Positions 53,562 through 61,826 of a stretch of DNA of 64,000 nt are shown here, in pieces. Where the stretch lies: the NCBI RefSeq assembly GCF_009738225.1, contig NZ_CP018187.1, forward strand, positions 506,501-570,500, given 5' to 3'. The notes under the pieces were generated by a model. That model saw only the letters and a program-made list of their open reading frames with translations, was not told the origin of the DNA and ran no database searches. The translations under genes were made by a program, and so were the position numbers. This DNA comes from Streptococcus salivarius (GTDB lineage: Bacteria > Bacillota > Bacilli > Lactobacillales > Streptococcaceae). Position 1 is the stretch's first letter. Each line of letters begins with the position of its first letter.

Positions 53562-54332
53562 ATGCTACTAACTGAATTTGATGATAATAGACAAGCGATT
53601 ATCAATCCACAAGACTTACACGAACCAATTGAAGGATTTCCCAAAGTTGTCATCTCTTGCTTTTCAAGAGTAACTTTTGCTCGCCTCCTTGAGAATTATG
53701 ACCATGAGGTCATTGCAAGAACCTCTATGGCTAATTTTGAAGTCGTGGTCTATGGAATCACTATTGGAGACCAACAGATTGGTGCCTTTAATGCACCAGT
53801 TGGGGCTGCTTCCTGTGTGGGGATTATTGAGGACCTAATTCAATTTGGGATGGAAAAACTCGTTCTTTTTGGGACCTGTGGAGTTTTAGATCGAGATATC
53901 GAAGCGACCTCCATCATCATTCCAACAGCTGCTCTTCGCGACGAGGGGACCAGTTACCACTATCTTCCAGCTAGTGATGAAGTGGAAGTAAACAAGAAAA
54001 CCCTTCCGCTCTTCCAAGCCTTTCTGGAAAGCCACAAGGTTTCCTATCAGTCAGGAAAAGTGTGGACGACAGATGCACCGTACCGGGAAACCATCGACAA
54101 GATGAAGCGACGAAAGGAAGCAGGAGCCATCTGTGTGGATATGGAATGTTCAGCAGTGGCAGCTTTAGCAGCTTATAGAGGCTTTGAGCTCTGCTATTTC
54201 TTCTACGCGGCAGACCACCTCTCGGAAGAAAAATGGGATATCCGAACCTTATCTAGTCATGAGGATTTAGATGAAAAGGACAAGGTAGCTTTATTAGCTT
54301 TGGAGTTTGCGTGTGACTGGAGTACACCTTAA
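53562..54332 (+). CDS. Nucleoside phosphorylase (uridine phosphorylase-like)
   Basis: A 256-residue cytoplasmic enzyme of the purine/uridine phosphorylase family, splitting nucleosides with phosphate. Family marks are visible: PVGAASCVGIIEDLIQFGME near residues 76-95, KLVLFGTCGVLDRDI near 96-110, and VDMECSAVAALAAYRG near 195-210 with the ribose-binding Met-Glu. Phosphate-binding Arg residues are less clear at the N-terminus, so the base preference cannot be given. AAGGAGGTCA precedes the ATG. Monocistronic. Confidence 0.83.
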   Translation: MLLTEFDDNRQAIINPQDLHEPIEGFPKVVISCFSRVTFARLLENYDHEVIARTSMANFEVVVYGITIGDQQIGAFNAPVGAASCVGIIEDLIQFGMEKLVLFGTCGVLDRDIEATSIIIPTAALRDEGTSYHYLPASDEVEVNKKTLPLFQAFLESHKVSYQSGKVWTTDAPYRETIDKMKRRKEAGAICVDMECSAVAALAAYRGFELCYFFYAADHLSEEKWDIRTLSSHEDLDEKDKVALLALEFACDWSTP

Positions 54333-54357
54333 AAATTCTACTTTTTAAACTTCTTAT

Positions 54358-54406
54358 TTGTAATCATTCTAAATAACTGCTATAATACTTTTTAGAATCA
54401 TTCTAA
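54358..54406. promoter_or_regulatory. Two Fur/PerR-like boxes around a -10
   Basis: TTAGAATCATTCTAA (54392-54406) is a perfect 7-1-7 palindrome like Fur/PerR boxes. TTGTAATCATTCTAA (54358-54372) is a second copy with two differences, 34 bases upstream. TATAAT (54380-54385) lies between them, so binding would block the promoter of the VIT-family gene. Confidence 0.78.
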
Positions 54407-54422
54407 ATAAGGAGTAAGAGAA

Positions 54423-55106
54423 TTGGAAGATAAGAATTTTGCAGAACGTTTGAATATTTTGAGAGCTGGTGTTTTGGGTGCCAATGATGGTATCATTTCC
54501 ATTGCGGGAGTGGTTATCGGTGTGGCCAGTGCGACATCAAACATCTGGTTCATCTTGATTTCTGCCTTGTCAGCGATTTTTGCCGGTGCCTTTTCGATGG
54601 CAGGTGGCGAATATGTCAGTGTGTCAACGCAAAAAGATACTGAAGAAGCTGCTATCGCTAAGGAACAAGCCCTCTTGGACCGCTCTCCTGAGGCAGCTAG
54701 AGAGAGTTTGTATCAAACCTTCCTCAGTCAGGGGGATTGTGAAACAGCAGCTGAAGTTAAGGTTAATCAAGCCTTCAATAAGAATCCGATTAAGGTCTTA
54801 GTTGAAGAAAAATATGGGGTGGATTTGGATGAAATTACTAATCCATGGCATGCTGCTGTATCTAGTTTCCTGGCTTTTTCAGTTGGTTCCTTGCCACCAG
54901 CCCTAGCTATCATGTTGTTCCCAGAGCCTTACCGTATTCCTGTAACAGTGGTCGTGGTTGCTCTTACCTTGCTTTTGACTGGTTATATCAGTGCTAAGCT
55001 CGGAAAAGCACCTGTAAAACAAGCGATGTTGCGTAACTTGACAGTAGGACTCTTGACCATGCTTGTGACTTTCTTGGTCGGGCATGTCTTCCATGTAAAT
55101 GTGTAA
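54423..55106 (+). CDS. VIT1/CCC1-family metal transporter
   Basis: A 227-residue membrane protein of the vacuolar iron transporter/CCC1 family, expected to carry Fe2+ or Mn2+ out of the cytoplasm. Five helices are indicated: about residues 15-40, 42-62, 140-160, 165-188 and 205-226. The first helix signature GVLGANDGIISIAGVVIGVA near 17-36 and AGGEYVSVSTQKDTEEA near 59-75 are diagnostic. The cytoplasmic helix pair (75-135) is Glu-rich, where metals bind. Start is TTG 54423 with AAGGAG upstream. Fur/PerR-like boxes suggest control by metal or peroxide. Confidence 0.88.
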   Translation: MEDKNFAERLNILRAGVLGANDGIISIAGVVIGVASATSNIWFILISALSAIFAGAFSMAGGEYVSVSTQKDTEEAAIAKEQALLDRSPEAARESLYQTFLSQGDCETAAEVKVNQAFNKNPIKVLVEEKYGVDLDEITNPWHAAVSSFLAFSVGSLPPALAIMLFPEPYRIPVTVVVVALTLLLTGYISAKLGKAPVKQAMLRNLTVGLLTMLVTFLVGHVFHVNV

Positions 55107-55121
55107 GTGTTAATAATGGAT

Positions 55122-55148
55122 AAGTCTATCTTTTAAGGTAGACTTTTT
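55122..55148 (+). terminator. Terminator after the VIT gene
   Basis: AAGTCTATC/GGTAGACTT stem followed by TTT. Confidence 0.8.
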
Positions 55149-55234
55149 GTTTTATCCAGCGTTCTTTTGACATTTTTCTTCTGTCCTTCTTTTTTAGTCT
55201 GCTAGACCAGGCTTATCCGTGGTACAATAAGGTT

Positions 55235-55954
55235 ATGCGTTTAGACAAATTATTAGGACAGGCAGGCTATGGTTCCCGCAATCAGGTCAAGAAGCTCATT
55301 CGTAGTCGTCAAGTTTATGTAGACGGTGTCTTGGCGGATCGAGATAATCTTAATGTGGATGCTAGTCTTCAAACTATCACGGTTTCTGGTAAGGAACTGG
55401 AGCATACGCCAGAAGTTTACTATCTCATGAATAAGCCAGCAGGTGTAGTGTCAGCTCGAAAGGACAAGGAACACCAAACAGTCATTGATTTGATAAAGCC
55501 TGAAGATCAGCGAGAGGGCCTTTATCCTGTGGGGCGTTTGGATAGAGATACGGAAGGCCTGGTGCTGATTACTAACAATGGTCCCTTGGGATTTGCCATG
55601 CTTCACCCACGTTATCATGTGGCTAAGACTTATTATGTCGAGGTCAATGATGTTCTTGGGCCTGATGCACCTGCATTTTTTGAGTCTGGTGTTGTTTTTG
55701 AAGATGGTACTATTTGTCAATCAGCTCAGCTGGAAATTCTAAGTTCTGCAAGTGACAAGAGCTGTGCTCGAATTACGATTTCTGAAGGCAAGTTTCATCA
55801 AGTGAAAAAGATGTTTTTGGCTTATGGCGTCAAGGTAACCTATCTTAAGCGTATTTCTTTTGGAGAGTTTAAGCTTGATGAAGGGTTAGCAGTAGGATCC
55901 TACCGAGCGTTAACGGAAGCGGAAAAAGCAATCTTACGTACTTATCTTGGCTAG
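55235..55954 (+). CDS. rsuA: 16S rRNA pseudouridine synthase, RsuA family
   Basis: Pseudouridine synthase of 239 residues acting on small-subunit rRNA (position 516 in E. coli numbering). An S4 RNA-binding domain spans residues 1-60 (MRLDKLLGQAGYGSRNQVKK). The catalytic domain has YPVGRLDRDTEGLVLITNNG near 95-114, with the catalytic Asp, and GKFHQVKKMF near 185. A TATAAT-like ACAATAA lies shortly upstream, while a ribosome-binding site is weak (AATAAGG). Assignment to RsuA rather than RluB/E rests on its length and the SARKDKEHQTV segment. Confidence 0.88.
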   Translation: MRLDKLLGQAGYGSRNQVKKLIRSRQVYVDGVLADRDNLNVDASLQTITVSGKELEHTPEVYYLMNKPAGVVSARKDKEHQTVIDLIKPEDQREGLYPVGRLDRDTEGLVLITNNGPLGFAMLHPRYHVAKTYYVEVNDVLGPDAPAFFESGVVFEDGTICQSAQLEILSSASDKSCARITISEGKFHQVKKMFLAYGVKVTYLKRISFGEFKLDEGLAVGSYRALTEAEKAILRTYLG

Positions 55955-55984
55955 CAGCCCTATGTGGCTTAAAGTGCGATAGTA

Positions 55985-56060
55985 ACTTTCAATCTCATGA
56001 TAGGTTCCCTCTATCATGAGACTTAATACTGTAAGGCTCATAATGGCGGCCTTTTCTAGG
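55985..56060. repeat. Long perfect hairpin between rsuA and the M20 peptidase
   Basis: TCTCATGATAG (about 55994-56004) and CTATCATGAGA (about 56012-56022) pair perfectly; outside them CTTAAAGT and ACTGTAAG pair in part. No T-run follows, so it is not a standard terminator. A structured mRNA spacer or small repeat element is likely. Confidence 0.5.
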
Positions 56061-56202
56061 GGTATAAGTAAAACTTATGACATTCCATAAGTTTTTTTAA
56101 TTTCTCAAGCCTTGTTTCTGGTGGTATGATGGTATCAATTCGATTGAGAACTGAAGTAAGTCAGGAGCAATGACCAAGTCTAATCAGAGAGGGAGGTTCA
56201 TT

Positions 56203-57348
56203 ATGACAGAAGCATTTTACAATCATTTAGCAAAGACGCGTCATCAGATTCACCAACATCCAGAGGTTTCTGAGGAGGAGCATGAGACGACAGTCTTTTT
56301 GAAAGCTTATTTGAAAAATTTAGGTATTGAGCCTTTAAATTATCCCTTGAAGACAGGACTCATCGCTGAGATTGGGTCAGGTCATCCTATTATTGCCTTG
56401 CGTGCTGATATTGATGCCCTACCGATTAAGGAAAAGACAGGACTTCCTTATGCTAGCGACAATGGTGCCATGCATGCTTGTGGTCATGATTTTCACCAGA
56501 CCTCTCTGATTGGAGCTGCTCATCTTTTAAAAGAAAGAGAAGCAGAGCTTAAGGGGACCGTTCGATTAATTTTTCAACCGGCTGAGGAAAATTTCCAAGG
56601 GGCCTATCAGGTCATTGAAGCGGGCGGTATTGAGGGTGTATCAGCTATTATCGGTTATCACAATAATCCTCACTTGAAACCTGGTCAGATTGGTCTTCGT
56701 TCAGGTGCTATTATGGCAGGAGTGGAGCAGTTTAGGGTTGATGTCAAGGGTGTTTCGTCCCATGCGGCCCGTCCTGATTTGGGTGTGGATACAGTCTTGG
56801 TTACTACGACTATCATTAATAATTTACAGCAAATTGTGGCTCGGACGGTATCGCCCTTTGAATCAGCTGTATTGTCAGTCACTCATATCGAAGTTGGAAA
56901 TACCTGGAATGTTCTTCCGGCAGCCGGCTTTTTCGAAGGAACGATTCGAACCTTTGAGCCTAAGGTTCGGGAAGATGTCATTGCTCGCTTTGAAAAAGTT
57001 GTTCAGGCGACAGCAGACCAGTTTGGTGCTGAGGTAGAGATAAGCTGGGGCAATTCACCTTACGTGACCTACAATGACCATACTCTCACACCACTCATCT
57101 TTGAAAATTCTAAAGCCTTCGCAGAAGTGATTGAAACGCTGCCATCAACAGGGGGCGAAGACTTTGCGGCCTATCAAAAGGAAATACCAGGAGTCTTTGC
57201 CTTTGTTGGCTCAAATGGTGAAGAAAATGCACCAGACTGGCACCATGATGATTTCCTTGTGAAAGATGAGGCCTTGCCAGTAGCTGTGAATTACTATGTG
57301 GAAAACGCCCTTTTTCTACTTGACTATTTTAAGGAGAAAGGCAAATGA
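56203..57348 (+). CDS. M20-family amidohydrolase
   Basis: A 381-residue metal-dependent hydrolase of the N-acyl-amino-acid amidohydrolase group (hippurate hydrolase, N-acetyl-diaminopimelate deacetylase relatives). Metal ligands are visible: MHACGHDFHQTS near residues 86-97 (Cys, His), QPAEENFQGA near 126-135 (Glu), GYHNNPHL near 151 (His) and HHDDFLVKDEAL near 345. ATG 56203 with GGGAGG upstream is preferred over 56170. Substrate cannot be told apart by eye. Its stop overlaps the start of a broken C26-hydrolase gene, showing a former operon. Confidence 0.88.
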   Translation: MTEAFYNHLAKTRHQIHQHPEVSEEEHETTVFLKAYLKNLGIEPLNYPLKTGLIAEIGSGHPIIALRADIDALPIKEKTGLPYASDNGAMHACGHDFHQTSLIGAAHLLKEREAELKGTVRLIFQPAEENFQGAYQVIEAGGIEGVSAIIGYHNNPHLKPGQIGLRSGAIMAGVEQFRVDVKGVSSHAARPDLGVDTVLVTTTIINNLQQIVARTVSPFESAVLSVTHIEVGNTWNVLPAAGFFEGTIRTFEPKVREDVIARFEKVVQATADQFGAEVEISWGNSPYVTYNDHTLTPLIFENSKAFAEVIETLPSTGGEDFAAYQKEIPGVFAFVGSNGEENAPDWHHDDFLVKDEALPVAVNYYVENALFLLDYFKEKGK

Positions 57349-57590
57349 CCATTCCCTTAATCGGTATTACCAGTAATGAAAAACCTGTTAGGGAGTTGAG
57401 AGTTTCACCGACGCGCCATTTATAGGTGTTCAGTAGCATCCTGAGTTTCTCTTGGGACATAAGCTCTTAAAAGACCAAGGACTCTTTGATTATTTTGAAT
57501 AAAGCTTAAGGACAAGGACTTTAAATTGGTACTACTTTTGATATTGAAAAGGAGGACGTGCTTAAGGAGAAAAAATCTTTTGATCATTTA
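57345..57590 (+). pseudogene. Remnant of a peptidase C26 / gamma-glutamyl hydrolase gene
   Basis: ATG 57345 overlaps the preceding stop (ATGA). It reads MTIPLIGITSNEKP, the typical start of class I glutamine-amidotransferase-like C26 hydrolases, then VRELRVSPTRHL and a stop at 57423-57425. What follows has stops in all frames and only vague homology (for example a segment before 57500 resembling the early part of the family). Only the first dozen codons are secure. Confidence 0.65.
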
Positions 57591-57599
57591 GTTTACACT

Positions 57600-57634
57600 T
57601 AAGAACCCAGCCGATTGGTTGGGTTCTTTTGTCG
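57600..57634 (+). terminator. Rho-independent terminator
   Basis: AAGAACCCAGCC/GGTTGGGTTCTT stem followed by TT; it ends the M20/C26 transcript. The rest of the 57349-57803 gap holds the pseudogene and the ald promoter region. Confidence 0.83.
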
Positions 57635-57713
57635 TATTTTAGAAGCAAGATTTCAGGACTTAGAAAGGGAGGGAAGATTTTTCACTTGCTATTTTTGAGT
57701 TTTTTAGATAAAA

Positions 57714-57727
57714 TGAAAGCGTTATCA
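57714..57727. promoter_or_regulatory. cre site in front of ald
   Basis: TGAAAGCGTTATCA, preceded by A, matches the CcpA cre consensus at every defined position. It directly follows a -10-like TAGATAAAA. Glucose repression of ald through CcpA is the expected effect. Confidence 0.85.
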
Positions 57728-57803
57728 TTTCAAAAATAGATAGGGAGTGGTCAAGTCATCTTTTTGATGGTTGACCTTATAACTTCCGAATAAGGAGAAA
57801 CGT

Positions 57804-58916
57804 ATGTTAATTGGTATTCCAAAAGAAATCAAAAATAACGAGAACCGTGTGGCTCTAACGCCTGCTGGTGTGCAAAGTCTTGTAGCTAGGGGACATGTCG
57901 TGTTAATCGAAACAAATGCAGGCCTTGGCTCTGGTTTTGCGGATGCAGATTATGCCAATCAAGGTGCTAAAATCGTTGCAACTGCTGCAGAAGCCTGGGC
58001 AGCTGAGCTTGTGGTTAAGGTGAAAGAACCTCTTGCAGCAGAATATGGCTTCCTTCGTGAGGATCTTTTACTCTTTACCTACTTGCACATGGCAGCAGCT
58101 CCAGAATTGGCAGATGCTATGGTCAATGCTAAGACAACAGGTGTGGCCTATGAAACAGTACGTGGTCAAGAAGGTCACCTACCACTTTTGGTTCCAATGA
58201 GTGAAGTTGCAGGACGTATGGCCGTTCAAATCGGTGCTCACTTCTTGACCAAACAAGAGGGTGGCTCTGGCGTTCTCCTAGGTGGGGTACCTGGTGTTCC
58301 TAAAGGGAAAGTGACTATTATCGGTGGTGGTGTCGTAGGGACACATGCGGCCCGTATCGCACTTGGACTTGGGGCTCAAGTGACTATTCTTGATATCAGT
58401 GCCAAACGTTTGTCTGTCCTTGAGGAAGTCTTTGGTAGCCAAATTCAAACACTTATGTCAAATCCGCTCAATATTGAAGCGAGTGTTCGTGATGCTGATG
58501 TGGTTATCGGTGCTGTTCTTATCCCAGGTGCTAAAGCACCGAAACTTGTTACTAACGATATGGTTAAACAAATGCGTCCAGGTTCTGTTATTGTTGACGT
58601 TGCCGTTGACCAAGGTGGGGTTGTTGAAACTGCGGATCGCGTGACCACTCACGATGAGCCCGTTTATGAAACACATGGTGTCCTTCACTATGCCGTTGCA
58701 AATATCCCAGGAGCTGTGGCACGTACATCAACCATTGCCCTTACCAATGTCACTTTGCCTTATATCGAAGCCCTTGCAGGAAAAGGATTCAGAAAAGCCA
58801 TTAACGACGACGAAGGTCTTCGTCAAGGGGTTACAACCTACCAAGGTCATATTACTAGCAAACCGGTTGCAAAGGGCTTAGACAGAGAGTATACATCAAT
58901 TGATGAATTGGCATAA
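57804..58916 (+). CDS. ald: Alanine dehydrogenase
   Basis: NAD-dependent oxidative deamination of L-alanine to pyruvate and ammonia, or the reverse. The 370-residue length is exact for the family. Start [20 protein letters not shown] contains the conserved Arg. The substrate-binding Lys (VKVKEPL near residue 74) and His ([10 protein letters not shown] near 95) are present, with the NAD-binding [20 protein letters not shown] near 171-190. AAGGAG precedes the ATG. Monocistronic, under the cre site upstream, with a terminator behind. Confidence 0.95.
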   Translation: MLIGIPKEIKNNENRVALTPAGVQSLVARGHVVLIETNAGLGSGFADADYANQGAKIVATAAEAWAAELVVKVKEPLAAEYGFLREDLLLFTYLHMAAAPELADAMVNAKTTGVAYETVRGQEGHLPLLVPMSEVAGRMAVQIGAHFLTKQEGGSGVLLGGVPGVPKGKVTIIGGGVVGTHAARIALGLGAQVTILDISAKRLSVLEEVFGSQIQTLMSNPLNIEASVRDADVVIGAVLIPGAKAPKLVTNDMVKQMRPGSVIVDVAVDQGGVVETADRVTTHDEPVYETHGVLHYAVANIPGAVARTSTIALTNVTLPYIEALAGKGFRKAINDDEGLRQGVTTYQGHITSKPVAKGLDREYTSIDELA

Positions 58917-58939
58917 ATAGATTATTTAGCATAAACAAA

Positions 58940-58976
58940 GAGGAGTCGCACCATGATTTGGTTGACTCTTTTTTTG
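58940..58976 (+). terminator. Terminator after ald
   Basis: GAGGAGTCG-CACCA/TTGG-TTGACTC stem (GAGTCGCACCA/TTGGTTGACTC) followed by T7. Confidence 0.78.
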
Positions 58977-59126
58977 TGGTCTGAGACAAGAAATGCTACA
59001 AAGCCGAAACTGTTAGAATTTTTCTAATTTTGCTCTTATTTTATGCTATAATGAGTAGACATATTAAGGGCAGTAATGAGTATCTATAAGGTATTTTATT
59101 CATGTTTGCCATTAGGAGGTTTTATC

Positions 59127-59489
59127 GTGGCCAACCATATTCGTGTGATCACAGTAATTATTTTCTCTCAGCTTGTCGTTCTTTATTTTGGTTTTCGTAT
59201 GGATGTCTCTTTGACCGAACTGCTAACTACAGTAGCTGTGGCATCTCTGGTTGAGATTATTTATCATGTGAAGTTTGTTCGTAAGATAGGAGCCAATATT
59301 TCTTTTGAGACTTTTTGGAAAAACTGTGACCAACTTTTTAGAAAAAATGCTGTGCTGTTGGCTATTTTACTTTGTGATCTGCTTATTTTTAAAGGTGGGG
59401 ATTTCTTGGCCTTCATTCTTTGGCAAGTTACCTTTGTTGTCTTGGTAAGTATTATCATCATGGCATCAAATAATGCCCCGGACGCATGA
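59127..59489 (+). CDS. Unrecognised small membrane protein
   Basis: About 120 residues with hydrophobic segments at roughly 5-25, 30-45, 70-88 and 93-112. GTG 59127 is preferred over ATG 59076 because AGGAGGT lies at 59114-59120 and the product then starts in a short hydrophilic tail (MANHIRV). There is no recognised family; the pattern of four short helices resembles small DUF-type membrane proteins of streptococci. A hydrolase gene begins 35 bases downstream. Confidence 0.6.
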   Translation: MANHIRVITVIIFSQLVVLYFGFRMDVSLTELLTTVAVASLVEIIYHVKFVRKIGANISFETFWKNCDQLFRKNAVLLAILLCDLLIFKGGDFLAFILWQVTFVVLVSIIIMASNNAPDA

Positions 59490-59524
59490 TACTACTTAAA
59501 TCTTACAATGAAAGTGTGTAGATA

Positions 59525-60325
59525 ATGTTTACCATTCAAAGAAATCATTTGTCGGACCCAGGTGTAGACTATGTCACTTTTGGTAAGGGAGACAAAACTC
59601 TTATTATCATTACGGGATTAAGTTTGCAACGATTAGGTGATATGTCCAACCTTGCCATTTACTCGCTATTTTATCGATACGCTAAGGAGTATACGGTCTA
59701 TATTTTTGATAGAAGGGACCACATCGAAGAAGGCATTACTATTGAGGATATGGCGGATGACCTTTATCAGTCCTTGCAAGAATTACATATTGATAATGCT
59801 CCTATCATAGGCATATCACAGGGAGGTATGATTGCTCAGCTATTTGCTATCAAGTATCCTCAAAAGGTGAAAAAGCTAGTATTAGCTCTGACATTCTCTC
59901 GAAATAATGATATCAGTAGAGAAACCATTGGAGGCTGGATTGAAATGGTAGAAAATGGTGAGATAGCTAAGCTCAATAAGGATTCAATGTGTAAAACATT
60001 TTCGTCACCTGTTTTAAAGAAATTATATGTGATTAATAAACTATTCTTGAAGACTGTGAGTGTTGAAAAACAAGAACGATTTGTCCGTTTAGCCAACTCT
60101 ATTCTTGAGTTTGACTGCTATAAGTCGCTTGATAAAATCACTTGTCCGACCCTTGTTCTGGGAGCCAAAAACGATTTAGTTCTGGGTGTGGGTGGTGCAA
60201 GGGAACTTGCAAATAGCATTCCAAAAGCCTCCTATTATGAGTTTAGCAAACAGGGGCACGCGGCCTTTATTGAAAGTAATCAATTTAATAAAATGATATT
60301 AGAATTTCTGCGAAAGAATGCTTAG
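59525..60325 (+). CDS. Alpha/beta hydrolase
   Basis: Soluble 266-residue alpha/beta-hydrolase-fold protein. The nucleophile elbow is GISQGGMIA near residues 97-105 (Ser 99), the acid is likely the Asp in GAKNDLVLG near 218, and the catalytic His is in KQGHAAFIES near 247. The loop IITGLSLQRLGDMSNL replaces the usual HG oxyanion motif, as in homoserine-acetyltransferase-like or lipase-like members. Substrate unknown. No strong ribosome-binding site is visible; GTGTAGATA stands before the ATG. Confidence 0.8.
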   Translation: MFTIQRNHLSDPGVDYVTFGKGDKTLIIITGLSLQRLGDMSNLAIYSLFYRYAKEYTVYIFDRRDHIEEGITIEDMADDLYQSLQELHIDNAPIIGISQGGMIAQLFAIKYPQKVKKLVLALTFSRNNDISRETIGGWIEMVENGEIAKLNKDSMCKTFSSPVLKKLYVINKLFLKTVSVEKQERFVRLANSILEFDCYKSLDKITCPTLVLGAKNDLVLGVGGARELANSIPKASYYEFSKQGHAAFIESNQFNKMILEFLRKNA

Positions 60326-60488
60326 GCAGCAAACTCATAAAAATAAATCTAACCACTTACTCTCTCTAAAAAAATCAAAAAAAATAGTAAAAAAGTTATT
60401 TATTCATTTTAGATTCATCTTTCTTAGCTAAAATAAAATCATCAAGAGAAACTTGATAAGTTAATAAAAAAGAAAGTTGGAACATATC

Positions 60489-61049
60489 ATGAAAAAAACA
60501 ATTAAACAAAAAACAGTTATCACACTTGCATCACTTGGTCTCGCATGTAGTTCAGTAGTAGTGTTTGCTAATACTGCTAAAGCTACTAAAAGTACTGGGT
60601 CAACTACCCAATCAAGTTTGACGGTAGACCAAGCCAAAGAAAAAGCTCTCAATGAATCAAAAAGTGGTCAGGTAATCGGTTATGAGCAAGAGGCTAAGTT
60701 TGGAAAAACTGTTTTTGAAATTACTATTCTTGATGGTCAAAATGAGAAGGAGTACAAAATTGATGGTCAGACAGGGGATGTCTTGAAGTCTAAAACGAAA
60801 GACTTGACCAAGGATAAGGATGATAAGCAATTGATTAATGCTAGTTATAAGATTGATTTAGCTGGTGCTGAAAGTCAGGTTAAATCTAAATATCCTAAGT
60901 CTACTATTGAAAAATTGCAATTAGATGTTGAGAATAATACACTTGTCTATGACGTTAGTCTAACTGAGGGCAAGAAAGAGATTGATCTTGAACTTGATGC
61001 TAATACAGGCCAAATTGTAGAAGAAGACATTGAAACAGAAAAAGATTAA
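60489..61049 (+). CDS. PepSY-domain secreted protein
   Basis: A 186-residue exported protein. Residues 1-31 form a signal peptide (KTVITLASLGLACSSVVVFA) with a likely Ala-x-Ala cleavage site. Two PepSY modules follow: LTVDQAKEKALNESKSGQVI (about 46-100), with GEVLKSK-like end TGDVLKSKTK, and a second one (about 115-183) ending LDANTGQIVEEDIETEKD. PepSY proteins often modulate proteases or sensor kinases outside the cell. ATG 60489 is preferred over TTG 60477. It lies just upstream of a two-component system, and a functional link to that kinase is plausible. Confidence 0.85.
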   Translation: MKKTIKQKTVITLASLGLACSSVVVFANTAKATKSTGSTTQSSLTVDQAKEKALNESKSGQVIGYEQEAKFGKTVFEITILDGQNEKEYKIDGQTGDVLKSKTKDLTKDKDDKQLINASYKIDLAGAESQVKSKYPKSTIEKLQLDVENNTLVYDVSLTEGKKEIDLELDANTGQIVEEDIETEKD

Positions 61050-61065
61050 TTTTAGTTATTAAAAA

Positions 61066-61103
61066 TCTAAATCTCGACTAGTCCTTTACTAGCCGAGATT
61101 TTT
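61066..61103 (+). terminator. Terminator after the PepSY gene
   Basis: AAATCTCGACTAG/CTAGCCGAGATTT stem followed by TT; partial read-through to the two-component genes is possible. Confidence 0.8.
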
Positions 61104-61145
61104 CATACGAACATGATATAATATGGGATAAGAGAGTGAGAGTAG

Positions 61146-61826
61146 ATGTCTATGAAAATATTAGTAATTGAAGATGAAGTTGACTTGAACCGAAGCATAG
61201 TGAAATTATTAAAGACACAAAAATACAGTGTTGATTCGGCTTATGATGGTCAAGAGGCATTGGATTACATCAAAGTTTCACAGTATGATGTGATTATTTC
61301 AGATATTATGATGCCTAAATTAGATGGTTTGGGGGTATTGTCCTACTTGAGAAATCATCATATTAAGACACCGATTTTGTTGTTAACGGCAAAAGATACA
61401 CTAGAAGACAAGGTGACGGGTTTGGATGCTGGTGCAGATGACTATCTCGTAAAACCTTTTGAATTCGATGAATTGTTAGCTAGAATTCGTGTCATGCTTC
61501 GAAGAGATAATAGGGAAAATCTAACCAGTAGTGTGGTTTTTGGAGACTATTGTCTAGATTTTGTGAAAAAAACGTTGACTCAAAATGGCCAGCTGATTGA
61601 CTTAACCTCTAAGGAATTTGAACTTCTTGAATGCCTGGTTAGACACCCGAATATTGTTTTAAGTCGGGAGCAAATTAGAGAGCATATTTGGGATTTTGAT
61701 TATGTGGGAGAATCGAATATCATTGATGTGCTAGTCAAGAATATTCGAAAGAAATTGGGGAATCCGTCAATTATTCAGACAAAGAGGGGCATGGGCTATG
61801 TTTTCAAAAATGAAGAATCAGACTAA
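61146..61826 (+). CDS. OmpR-family response regulator
   Basis: Transcription factor of 226 residues. The receiver domain (4-115) has the acidic pair IEDEVD, phospho-acceptor Asp in DVIISDIMMPKLDG near residue 54, and switch Lys in DYLVKPFEFDEL near 104. The C-terminal winged helix (about 130-222) ends in NIIDVLVKNIRKKLGNPSII and TKRGMGYVF. It overlaps the kinase gene by 29 bases. The target genes are unknown; the PepSY gene upstream is a candidate. Confidence 0.93.
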   Translation: MSMKILVIEDEVDLNRSIVKLLKTQKYSVDSAYDGQEALDYIKVSQYDVIISDIMMPKLDGLGVLSYLRNHHIKTPILLLTAKDTLEDKVTGLDAGADDYLVKPFEFDELLARIRVMLRRDNRENLTSSVVFGDYCLDFVKKTLTQNGQLIDLTSKEFELLECLVRHPNIVLSREQIREHIWDFDYVGESNIIDVLVKNIRKKLGNPSIIQTKRGMGYVFKNEESD

